Source of the DNA: DASZXJ01 sp035545895
GTDB taxonomy: Bacteria > Planctomycetota > Phycisphaerae > Tepidisphaerales > Tepidisphaeraceae
Reading direction: 5' to 3'
Length of the DNA: 64,000 nucleotides
NCBI GenBank assembly: GCA_035545895.1
Contig: DASZXJ010000149.1
Coordinates: 1 to 64,000 of the forward strand
Shown here: positions 50,276 to 57,938 of the stretch, one piece after another
Position numbering within the stretch: position 1 is the first letter of the stretch
Layout: the number at the start of each line of letters is the position of its first letter
Notes under the pieces: model-generated
Database searches by the model: none
What the model saw: only the letters and a program-made list of their open reading frames with translations
What the model was told of the DNA's origin: nothing
Made by a program: the position numbers and the translations under genes

Positions 50276-50676
50276 TCTTGGTCTTGGTGGATTCCTCCAT
50301 ATGGATTGAATATCTTCGCCGTCGCCCCGGACCCGCGGTGGCGCGATTTGATGCATTGGTTGAGTCGAATGTTCCGTTCGCCATTACTCCCGTCATATTG
50401 CAGGAAATCCTTCAAGGTGCGCGGTCTGCAACGGAATTTCACGCCTTAAGCGAGAATCTCCTTTCTCAAAGGTTAATTTATCCTCTAGAGCCCATTGCTT
50501 CTTACGCCTCAGCGGCTGAGATTTATTTTCGTTGTCGTCGCGCGGGCATCACCCCGCGCAGCTCGACGGATTGTCTGATTGCGCAAATCGCCATCGATAA
50601 TAACGCCGTTCTTCTCCATAATGACACCGACTTTGATCGAATTTCGAAGGTTGTGCCTGAGCTAATGATCTATTGA
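50272..50676 (+). CDS. vapC: VapC-type PIN-domain toxin
   Basis: A 134-residue PIN ribonuclease starting with GTG. Active-site residues: Asp7 in LVDSSIWIEYLR, Glu in LQEILQGA, Asp in SSTDCLIAQIAI and Asp in LHNDTDFDRI. It is translationally coupled to vapB through a 4-base overlap. Together they make a classical type II module, distinct in sequence from the pair at 44385-45001. Confidence 0.92.
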   Translation: MILVLVDSSIWIEYLRRRPGPAVARFDALVESNVPFAITPVILQEILQGARSATEFHALSENLLSQRLIYPLEPIASYASAAEIYFRCRRAGITPRSSTDCLIAQIAIDNNAVLLHNDTDFDRISKVVPELMIY

Positions 50677-50705
50677 CTTGACGCAGCCCCATCCGTGCCC
50701 GACAA

Positions 50706-51809
50706 ATGGAAACCATGTCAACCAACTACATCATGCCGCCCGCGCTGCATAATCAGCTCGTTGCTGCGGCTTATAAAAAACGTGGATTCGCCCAGGACGA
50801 AGCCGATGCGGGCGCGCGATTCAGCGAATTGACCGCGTGGCACGGCATTAAAACCCATAACGCGATCAAAGCGCTTCATCTGGATGAACATTTCGGTTCC
50901 AAGGCCGGCGGTTGCGTGCCGGGCGCGAAGATCGAAAACCTGCCTTCCAAGTTCAAAGCGGTTCAGAAATGGAACGCCAATCGCAAGCTCGGCCAGGCGG
51001 TCGGGTTTGAAGCGATGACAACCGCCATGAAACTCGCGGATGAGTTCGGCGTCGGCGTCGTCTCAGTTGATAACGCGTTTCACTATCTCTGGGGCGGCGG
51101 GTATGTGATCGATGCCGCCAAAAAAGGTTATCTCGCTTATACCTGCTGCACGGCTGCGCTGGCGGAAGTCGTTCCATTCGGCGGAAAGTTTCCGACGCTC
51201 GGCACGAATCCCCATTCATGGGGCTTCCCCACGCAGGATGTGATCGGCTACCCCATCTGCATCGACTGGGCGACCAGCACGGTCGCGATGGGGCGCGTGC
51301 AGCAGTTCATTCGCGAGGGCAAGCAACTTCCGCTCGGCAGCGGTGTGGACGAAAACGGCAACGAGACGACTGATCCAAACAAGGTCAAAGCGCTCCTTCC
51401 GTTCGGCCAGCACAAGGGATACGGGCTTTCGCTCATCGATGAACTGTATGGCGCATACATTGGCGGATCGTTGCCGACGATCCGCAATCGTTGGGATCAG
51501 GTGAAGAACGGCGAAAAGGGAACGTGTTGCTTTTACTTTCAGTGCATCCGTCCCGAAGCCATCAGCGGCGACCATTTTGCGCAAGGTCGCTCGCAAAATG
51601 AAAACGTAAAGAAAGTCCTGGCCGACATCCTAGGCCACGGCAATGACAAGTGCATGCTCCCCGGCCAGATCGAAGCCCAAGGTGCGGCCCTCAGTCAAAA
51701 ACATGGCGGACTGGTCTTCACTAAAGCCGAAATCGACGCGTTTTCACAAATGGCTCAGGAAGCCGGGTTCAAATTCGATCCTGCTTCGCTGAAGACCGTC
51801 GAACTGTAA
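50706..51809 (+). CDS. Ldh_2-family malate/L-lactate-type dehydrogenase
   Basis: A 367-residue NAD(P)-dependent 2-ketoacid dehydrogenase of the type II (non-Rossmann) fold. Features: ARFSELTAWHGIKTHNA, where the usual ADSRGHxSHG block is replaced but the His is kept; VVSVDNAFHYLWGGGYVIDAAKKGYLAYTCC; GTNPHSWGFPT; CIDWATSTVAMGRV; LLPFGQHKGYGLSLIDELYGAYIGG; and C-terminal LPGQIE. The substrate could be malate, lactate, ureidoglycolate or a sugar-derived ketoacid such as 2,3-diketogulonate; the block's divergence prevents a choice. ATG at 50706 or at 50715. The context is sugar-acid metabolism. Confidence 0.85.
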   Translation: METMSTNYIMPPALHNQLVAAAYKKRGFAQDEADAGARFSELTAWHGIKTHNAIKALHLDEHFGSKAGGCVPGAKIENLPSKFKAVQKWNANRKLGQAVGFEAMTTAMKLADEFGVGVVSVDNAFHYLWGGGYVIDAAKKGYLAYTCCTAALAEVVPFGGKFPTLGTNPHSWGFPTQDVIGYPICIDWATSTVAMGRVQQFIREGKQLPLGSGVDENGNETTDPNKVKALLPFGQHKGYGLSLIDELYGAYIGGSLPTIRNRWDQVKNGEKGTCCFYFQCIRPEAISGDHFAQGRSQNENVKKVLADILGHGNDKCMLPGQIEAQGAALSQKHGGLVFTKAEIDAFSQMAQEAGFKFDPASLKTVEL

Positions 51810-51812
51810 CCC

Positions 51813-52685
51813 ATGCTTAAGCCACAGAGATCACAGAAGACACAGAGAATAATTCTTCTGTTTTACTCTGTGTTCTCTGTGTGCTCTGTGGCTAAATCAC
51901 AACCGGCTACGGCACCGAGCACACAGCCCGGCTTTGAGATTGTCGGCCATATCGATTCACCGCGCATTCCCGAGAGTTCGGGGATCGTGATGAGCCGCAA
52001 ATACCCTGGTGTTTATTGGACCCAGAACGACAGCGGCAATCCGCCGGCTGTTTTCGCCATCGAACAAAGCGGCAAACTCATTGCCGAGTTTCCCATCCGC
52101 GCGAGCAATGTGGATTGGGAAGACATCGCACTGGACGAGCACGGCCGACTTTATCTGGCGGACATCGGCAATAACTTTCACAATCGCTGGCAGATCCAGA
52201 TTTATCGCGTGGCCGAGCCGGACCCGCGCGCACCCGTCCATGCGCTCGTCCCTGACCGGGAATGGAAACTGAGTTACCCCGATCAGCCATTTGATGCCGA
52301 GAGTTTTTTCGTGCTTGGCGACAATGGATACATCATTTCAAAAATGTTCAATCTCTCCGCCGCGGAGCTGTACCGGTTTAGTTTGTCGAGCAACGATCCG
52401 GTGATCGAATTGCATAAAGTTGCGACGCTGTCTCTTCGCATCCCCTGCACGGCGGCTGATGTTTCGTTGGACGGGAAATGGTTAGCCATCATGACGCTGG
52501 CGGGTCCGTTTGTGTACAAAATCAATGGCGACCCGCTTCGCGCCGCCAAGGTCGATTCATGGCATGCAACCTTTTTCGATCCCCAAGCCGAAGGCGTCTG
52601 CTTCGTGCCCGGCGGATTGCTGGCCACAACGGAGGGAAGACGGGTGATCTTCTTCCCCTTTAGCACGGATATTTCTCGAAAATAA
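51813..52685 (+). CDS. Secreted beta-propeller-like protein whose signal peptide is encoded by a repeat element
   Basis: A 290-residue protein of unknown function. Residues 1-31 have signal-peptide form (basic n-region LKPQRSQKTQR, hydrophobic IILLFYSVFSVCSVA, then AKSQ), but they are encoded by the quasi-palindrome at 51820-51893. The mature part resembles an esterase-like or SdiA-regulated-like propeller: IVGHIDSPRIPESSGIVMSRKYPGVYWTQNDSGNPPAVFAI, DWEDIALDEHGRLYLADIGNN, FDAESFFVLGDNGYIISK, AADVSLDGKWLAIMT, EGVCFVPGGLLATTEG. It starts 3 bases after the Ldh_2 stop. No catalytic residues can be named. Confidence 0.78.
   Translation: MLKPQRSQKTQRIILLFYSVFSVCSVAKSQPATAPSTQPGFEIVGHIDSPRIPESSGIVMSRKYPGVYWTQNDSGNPPAVFAIEQSGKLIAEFPIRASNVDWEDIALDEHGRLYLADIGNNFHNRWQIQIYRVAEPDPRAPVHALVPDREWKLSYPDQPFDAESFFVLGDNGYIISKMFNLSAAELYRFSLSSNDPVIELHKVATLSLRIPCTAADVSLDGKWLAIMTLAGPFVYKINGDPLRAAKVDSWHATFFDPQAEGVCFVPGGLLATTEGRRVIFFPFSTDISRK
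51820..51893. repeat. Quasi-palindromic word element (CACAGAG type), in coding sequence
   Basis: AGCCACAGAG words repeated on the left (51820-51848) and CTCTGTGnnCTCTGTGG words on the right (51866-51893) form an inverted repeat. The start of the gene at 51813 reads straight through it. Confidence 0.75.
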
Positions 52686-52689
52686 GCGT

Positions 52690-52710
52690 TAAGTCGCCGA
52701 TATCGACTTA
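52690..52710 (+). terminator. Small stem-loop after the propeller gene
   Basis: TAAGTCG and CGACTTA form a perfect 7-bp stem with a 7-base loop, starting 5 bases after the stop at 52685. No strong T-tract follows. Confidence 0.35.
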
Positions 52711-52757
52711 CAACCTTTCTGGCCGTACATTGGTATTTCTATAGAGAGGAAGCACCA

Positions 52758-54083
52758 ATGAACAATCAAAAATTATCCGACCGCGCATCCATCCAAACCG
52801 AAGTTGAACGTGCTGTGAAATCCGAACCGATCGTGGATATGCACACGCATACCTATCCGCCGACGTTTGGGACGCCGGTGGCCAATAAGACGGGGAAGGT
52901 TGATCCGACCGGGTTGCTGCTTTGGGGCATCGATGAATTGCTGACGTATCACTATCTGGTCGCGGAAGTTTTTCGCATCGTGCCGGCCACCAAGCTCCGC
53001 TACGATGATTTCTGGAAGATGAGCAAGCAGCAGCAGGCCGATCATATCTGGCAGCATCTGTTCATCGATCGCGCGCCGATATCCGAGGCGTGTCGGGGCG
53101 TTTTGACGACCATCAAATTGCTTGGCCTGGATCCCAATGAATCGCCGGCGCAATGGCGAAAGTTTTTCGCCGAGCAGGACCCTTCCAGGCACATCGACCG
53201 CGTGATGGAAATTTCCAACGTCAAGTCGATCACGATGACCAATCCTGTGTTTGACGACAACGAACGCGAACGCTGGCTGAAAAATCCGAACGTCGGCAAC
53301 GATCCGCGTTTCAAAGCGGTACTGCGCATTGATCCGATCCTGCGCAACTGGCCGTTGGCGGCGAGGAAGATGACCGAATGGGGATACCCAGCCAGCGAAA
53401 CGATCGACGACAAAAGCATCGAATCCGCCAAGAAGCTTCTTCGCGACTGGATCGACCGGCAAAAAGCGATTTATCTGGCGGTGAGCTTGCCGCCCAGCTT
53501 CCGTTATCCCGCGTCGGCGAGCGACAAGCTTGGAGCGGCCGGTTCGATCGCGTTCGAAAAAATCATCATGCCGGTCTGTGCCGAGCGCAACCTGCCGTTC
53601 GCCATGATGATCGGCTCGGCCGTTCAAGTGAACCCCGACCTGAAAGATGGCGGCGACACGGTCGGCAAATCCGACGCCGAGTCGCTTGTCACGATTTTGC
53701 GGCAATTCCCCAAGAACCGTTTCTTTGTCACCATGCTCGCCCGCGAAAATCAGCATGAGCTGTGTGTCACTGGCAGAAAATTCGGCAACCTCATGATTTT
53801 CGGCTGCTGGTGGTTCCTCAATAACCCGAGTTTGATCGAAGAGATGACCCGCATGCGCATGGAGTTGCTTGGCACGAGCTTTATCCCGCAACACTCCGAC
53901 GCCCGTGTGCTCGATCAACTGATTTACAAGTGGGACCACAGCCGCAAGATCATCGCCAAGGTGCTGACGGACAAATTCGATGAGATGCGCTTGACTGGTC
54001 GAATTCCGACAACGACGGAAGTACAGCGCACCGTGCGAGATTTTGTCAGCGGGAATTTCCAGAGACATTTGACCGGAGACTAA
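52758..54083 (+). CDS. Uronate-isomerase-like amidohydrolase-superfamily protein
   Basis: A 441-residue TIM-barrel protein. VDMHTHTYPP near residue 30 is the first metal motif (HxH). GIDELLTYHYLVAEVFR resembles the DHYxxR region of uronate isomerase (UxaC), and near the end SFIPQHSDARVLDQLIYKWDHSRKIIAKVL matches the UxaC-type arginine-bearing segment. RFFVTMLARENQHELCVTGRKFGNLMIFGCWWFLNNP is also UxaC-like. It probably isomerises an aldo- to keto-uronate or a relative, feeding 2-keto-3-deoxygluconate to kdgK. The identity is distant from classical UxaC, so the exact substrate is open. AGAGAGGAAG precedes the ATG. Confidence 0.75.
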   Translation: MNNQKLSDRASIQTEVERAVKSEPIVDMHTHTYPPTFGTPVANKTGKVDPTGLLLWGIDELLTYHYLVAEVFRIVPATKLRYDDFWKMSKQQQADHIWQHLFIDRAPISEACRGVLTTIKLLGLDPNESPAQWRKFFAEQDPSRHIDRVMEISNVKSITMTNPVFDDNERERWLKNPNVGNDPRFKAVLRIDPILRNWPLAARKMTEWGYPASETIDDKSIESAKKLLRDWIDRQKAIYLAVSLPPSFRYPASASDKLGAAGSIAFEKIIMPVCAERNLPFAMMIGSAVQVNPDLKDGGDTVGKSDAESLVTILRQFPKNRFFVTMLARENQHELCVTGRKFGNLMIFGCWWFLNNPSLIEEMTRMRMELLGTSFIPQHSDARVLDQLIYKWDHSRKIIAKVLTDKFDEMRLTGRIPTTTEVQRTVRDFVSGNFQRHLTGD

Positions 54084-54096
54084 AAATCAGAAACTC

Positions 54097-54123
54097 GGCG
54101 TAGCGGTTGAACCGAAGGTTCAC
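54097..54123 (+). repeat. 27-base dispersed repeat, family C, copy 2
   Basis: Matches 30109-30135 at 26 of 27 bases; starts GGCGTAGCGGTTGAA. It begins 13 bases after the stop of the uronate-isomerase-like gene. Confidence 0.6.
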
Positions 54124-54158
54124 CAGTTACACCGTAAGATTTCGAAAACAATGCAATA

Positions 54159-54226
54159 ATCCACGAATCGACACGAATCGATCATCGTGATCCGGTATTC
54201 GTGTGCATTCGTGAAAATTCGTGGAT
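54159..54226. repeat. Quasi-palindromic word element (CACGAAT type)
   Basis: Left arm from 54159 with ATCCACGAATCGACACGAAT and right arm ending at 54226 with ATTCGTG/ATTCGTGGAT words; the arms are imperfect inverted repeats with a central ATCATCGTGAT. It ends 26 bases before the GTG start of the DUF1080 gene. Confidence 0.72.
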
Positions 54227-54252
54227 AATATCCGACCTATCGCGGAGGCATC

Positions 54253-54948
54253 GTGAAAAATTGGTTTGGCGTATTGACAGTCCTTTTCATCGTTTCAACA
54301 GTGCGAGCCCAGGCACCGACCACCGCACCTGTGATGCCGCCGCTTTCCGGCAAGCTGGGCGAGCCGGTGCAGCTTTTCAATGGCAAGGATCTCTCCGGCT
54401 GGAGCGCGACGGCGCTGGATGGCAGCAAACTCGAAGAAACCTGGTCGGTAAAGGACGGCGCGATTCACTCGCAGCGCGACAAGGCCGTCAATTCGTATAT
54501 CCGCACGGATAAGGAGTTTGGCCCCAACTACGTGCTCATCGTCGAAGAACGCCATCTCAAAAACGGAGGCGGCGGAATCCTGTTCGGCATCACCGGTCCT
54601 GACAAAATCTGGCCCAAAACCATGCAGGTCCAGGGAACCAACGGCAGCATCGGTGACCTGGTCAACCAGGGCGAATTCAAGTGGAATGTCGATCAATCCC
54701 GCTTCAAATCCAGCGCCACCGATTCTCGCGTGACCAAAATCGGCCCGGCTTCTGAAAAACCTATGGGCGAATGGGATGTTGTTGAACTGACCGTCGATCA
54801 CGGCAATGTCAGCGTCAAAGTCAACGGCCAAATCCAAAACGTCGCCACAAGCATGCCCGACCTGAGCGGCAAGATTGGCTTCCAGTTCGAAACCGGCGCC
54901 TCGATGGAATTTCGCAAAGTCGAACTTCGACCGATTTTGCCCAATTAA
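54253..54948 (+). CDS. DUF1080 (3-keto-disaccharide hydrolase-like) secreted protein
   Basis: A 231-residue protein starting with GTG, with GGAGG four bases upstream. It has a signal peptide (MKNWFGVLTVLFIVSTVRAQ) and one concanavalin-like DUF1080 domain: EPVQLFNGKDLSGWSA, WSVKDGAIHS, YVLIVEERHLKNGGGGILFGI, GEWDVVELTVDHGNVSVKVNGQIQN, and SGKIGFQFETGASMEFRKVELRPI. Some members cleave 3-keto-glycosides made by Gfo/Idh/MocA dehydrogenases. The TAT-exported oxidoreductase 4 kb upstream could be such a partner, but this is only inference. Confidence 0.88.
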   Translation: MKNWFGVLTVLFIVSTVRAQAPTTAPVMPPLSGKLGEPVQLFNGKDLSGWSATALDGSKLEETWSVKDGAIHSQRDKAVNSYIRTDKEFGPNYVLIVEERHLKNGGGGILFGITGPDKIWPKTMQVQGTNGSIGDLVNQGEFKWNVDQSRFKSSATDSRVTKIGPASEKPMGEWDVVELTVDHGNVSVKVNGQIQNVATSMPDLSGKIGFQFETGASMEFRKVELRPILPN

Positions 54949-55014
54949 CGCAATCTTTGTGAACCAGGCGCGTCATCCTGAGCACATATCGCAGGCGACC
55001 CAGCCATCGCGAAC

Positions 55015-56602
55015 TTACGTCGGCAGAGTTGTTTCGCCGGAGCATCGCAATCCTGGCTGCGGATGCAGCCCGGGCGTCGCTATGGTCATGCTTCCGTCAC
55101 CATTGCCTCCACCCCCGCTCGAGCCAGGTATTGAGATTCCCGCGCTGGATCCAGAAGCAATTTCCTCCAATCCCAGCGGATCGCTCTCCGATGCGGGATT
55201 GTCTCCCTCATATGCATAATAATTCATGCCGTTGATATACCGCGATGGGTCAGCCTGAATCCATCGCATGAGGTCCACATCCTCCTCGCGATTGCGGAAG
55301 TAGACTCTGCCCGTGACCGTGTCGATCCGACCACCCTGATAGCCACTTGTTGGCGTATCGTCTGTACCGACCCAAGTGCTCAATACATTTCCTCGTGCGT
55401 CATAGATCGTCCTTGTAATGGTGCCAGCCGGTGAAACGGTCTTTTTCAATCGCCCGTGTCCATCGTAGTCCGTGAGGGTCGCATGATAGTTGCCCGAACT
55501 GCTATCGTTGCTTGAACTGCCGAGATGATACGTAGAAGTAGAATAACTAACGCCAGCGAGGTTGAAATACTTATCCGACTCAACAACCTGGCCAGCGTCG
55601 TTGGTCCTCCAGCGGGAAAGGGAAACGATATTTGATGAATCAATCGTCTCCTGACCGTCCGGCTTACCACTAAGATCAACGGATGGATTCGCGGAACTGG
55701 TTAACGTTTCGCTGTAGATTGTTCCATCAGAAGCAACGAGTCGATCGTGCCTGACGGTAATCGGGCCAGTCGTAGTTGAGCCTGTCCAGCCGGGATAAGT
55801 CCGCACCTCATGATCGGCGTCGTTATATACAATATACGTGATATTCCCGTTGGGGTCCGTGGTTTTTGTTGTTCGGCCCTGAGAGTCAGCTTCCATTTCG
55901 GTCGTAAGATGGAGGCCGCCGCCAGCAGGGGTCTGCCATCCAGATGGAGGATTCTGAAAGTCTCCTGTTTGTGACGTGTCCACATCTGTGATTCGTTTTA
56001 CAACTGCGCCGGTGGTGGTGTCGTACTCGGTGTACGTAATAAAACCGTCGGCATTTTTGCTCCAAACAGGCCGGCTTAGTTCGTCAAAGAAGGTTTTGGT
56101 TTGCTGAGTCGTGTTGGATCCATTGTGGCCTGTTGAGACGGTGGGAAGCGTGATCGTTTCTGACTTAACACGATTTGTCGGATTCGAGGAGCCGTCGAGA
56201 TACCAAGTATATTCATGCAGCGTCGTTAATGCTGTGACCACTGTCCGTAAAGTTGATCGTTTTGTAAAAAAAATGAAGCCGTTCATACTCCCCGGAGCCA
56301 TCGGTGCGAACCATCTGCAGCAGATTGCCGGATGAAGAATCATACGTCGTATTGACGGAATAGCTTCCTGAAGCATCGGTATAACTTCTAAATGCTCCAA
56401 ATCGGAAGGCCCTGGTTGCAACTTCACCTCGTGCGCCTCCGGAATCAAACCATTGTTTCGTAACTTGTTGAGCATAACCAATGCTTCCGTTGAGCCGGCC
56501 ATACTCGCTGATACCGTCATCTAGCGGACCTTCATCTGTATAGGCGTCTTCTATGCGAGGCAATCGGTTGGTGAGGGAACCGGGGGATCGGAATCTTTTC
56601 AT
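55015..56602 (-). pseudogene. RHS-repeat protein remnant, frameshifted
   Basis: A C-terminal fragment of an RHS/YD-repeat protein. The frame from 56602 reads SYSVNTTYDSSSGNLLQMVRTDGSGEYERLHFF, then must shift at a T8 homopolymer (56266-56273) into the frame that continues TKRSTLRTVVTALTTLHEYTWYLDG, YD-like repeats (YDARGNVLSTW) and the core DTVTGRVYFRNREEDVDLMRWIQADPSRYINGMNYYAYEGDNPASESDPLGLEE. The expected segment between the YD repeats and the core is short, and the N-terminal part of the gene is missing. A short Gly/Ser/Pro tail follows the core, not a toxin domain. It is either a decayed gene or a slippage/sequencing artefact at T8. Confidence 0.75.
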
Positions 56603-56626
56603 TCAGATGGGTCATTAAGCAGTGCA

Positions 56627-57100
56627 TTGTCCAGCGTCGAAGCGTGGAATAGCAGCGTTACCGACTCATCCGGCGAGAGCGAGAGCTGGCAGGAAAGCGA
56701 ATCGGAAGCCGAGACGCAGAGTGAAAGTGTGACCCAATCGACGGTGCTCATACCCGTTATGGGCCAAGAAACATCGAGCGTTCAGTACCGCAGTGTAGAC
56801 GAGCAGATGTTTCGGGCCATGCAAACCCTGTTCGATCAGGAAGACCGGCACTTCGCCATCCGCTTTCATGGCGGACCGAAGGCGCCGCTGTTTGTAAAGA
56901 CGCCGACTGTCGTGCCGGCGACAACACGTCGGGAAACAATCGAAGCATTGCGACAGAGGCTTCTCAGCAAATTACCGTTTGCCATGCCGATGCCCGAGGC
57001 GATGAAGCGCCTCAACGCCCGCGAGCAAAAGCTGCTTACTGAGGTCGTGGATCTTCCATTTGCTAATGAACCAACCACTGCTAAGCGAAGAATAAAGTGA
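56627..57100 (+). pseudogene. C-terminal fragment resembling a conjugative (TraM-recognition/TraG-like) ATPase
   Basis: 157 codons open from a TTG. The first 45 residues are a Ser/Glu-rich low-complexity stretch (SGESESWQESESEAETQSES). Then SSVQYRSVDEQMFRAMQTLFDQEDRHFAIRF, KAPLFVKTPTV and EALRQRLLSKLPFAMPMPEA resemble, from memory, the C terminus of large planctomycetal type IV coupling-protein-like ATPases that usually precede a Replic_Relax gene. No Walker motifs are present, so the ATPase part has been lost. It starts only 25 bases from the 5' end of the RHS remnant on the opposite strand, consistent with a breakpoint. The family assignment is tentative. Confidence 0.5.
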
Positions 57101-57119
57101 TCGTGATACAATCTTGATT

Positions 57120-57938
57120 ATGAGTGGGGAATCTCTTGGCATCGAACTTCAGCCTCGTGACTGGGAATTACTGCGCGGCTTGTTTGAGTCGCGGGTCATG
57201 ACGCTCGCGCATATTGCCGCATTATATTTCGACGGTAAGAAGCCAATGGCCACCAAGCGATTGCAGAGGCTTAAAGCGGCCGGCCTCCTTCGCGAACGAC
57301 CGAAGATGCTGCCAACGTATCCCTCAATTCTTTTCCTGACGAAAAAGGCGTTTCGATTGCTGCAAGATCACGGAGACTTCACTGCCTATCCCCGAATCAG
57401 CATCAATGACCTGGATAAGCGGGCGCAAGTAAGTGACCGAACAATACAACACGAACTTCAGGTCATGGATATTAAGGCCGCCTTCGTAAAAGCTGTTAAA
57501 CAAGATGCGAAGTATGAGTTGATGGAATTCTCAACATGGCCGACCTTATACCAGTTCGATTCTTTCGATAGGGGTGGCAAGCGAATACGAGTACAGCCAG
57601 ACGGCTTCGTTCGCATTCGTGAACATGAACAGGATGGCGGAATCCAGGAAAGCGCTTTTTTCCTTGAAGTCGATCGATCGCATGAGGTCCGCGAAATTCT
57701 GGCTAACAAAGCCCATTGTTATATGGATTATCGCCGTAGTGGCGGATATGCGGTTCGCAATGGAAACCCGAACAGCCACAGACAACCTTGGTCGCCTGTT
57801 CAGCTTCCGCATAACAGTATATATCACGATGCGTTATCCACAGGCAGAGCCGAAGTTATGGATCTGCTTTGTGGATGGTCTTGCAGAAATCCGCGTTGCT
57901 TAAAGAGCAACCTTAGCTCAATATGCGAGCTCATATGA
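57120..57938 (+). CDS. Replication-relaxation (Replic_Relax) family protein, altered C terminus
   Basis: A 272-residue protein. The N-terminal winged helix (PRDWELLRGLFESRVMTLAHIAALYFDGK, KRLQRLKAAGLLRERP) and LFLTKKAFRLLQDHG are those of Replic_Relax proteins found on plasmids and integrative elements. HELQVMDIKAAFVKAV, RVQPDGFVRIRE and SAFFLEVDRSHEV, KAHCYMDYRRSGGYAVRNGNP continue the family pattern (a restriction-fold-like core). After residue about 220 the frame loses similarity, and another frame (LGRLFSFRITVYIT) looks closer to the expected continuation, so a frameshift is possible. The stop overlaps the next gene as ATGA. ATG at 57120 preferred over a TTG at 57114. Confidence 0.65.
   Translation: MSGESLGIELQPRDWELLRGLFESRVMTLAHIAALYFDGKKPMATKRLQRLKAAGLLRERPKMLPTYPSILFLTKKAFRLLQDHGDFTAYPRISINDLDKRAQVSDRTIQHELQVMDIKAAFVKAVKQDAKYELMEFSTWPTLYQFDSFDRGGKRIRVQPDGFVRIREHEQDGGIQESAFFLEVDRSHEVREILANKAHCYMDYRRSGGYAVRNGNPNSHRQPWSPVQLPHNSIYHDALSTGRAEVMDLLCGWSCRNPRCLKSNLSSICELI

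Noticed and set aside
52773..54068. A 431-codon open frame antisense to the uronate-isomerase-like gene
   Set aside because: Shadow of codon structure on the sense strand; no motif or start signal.
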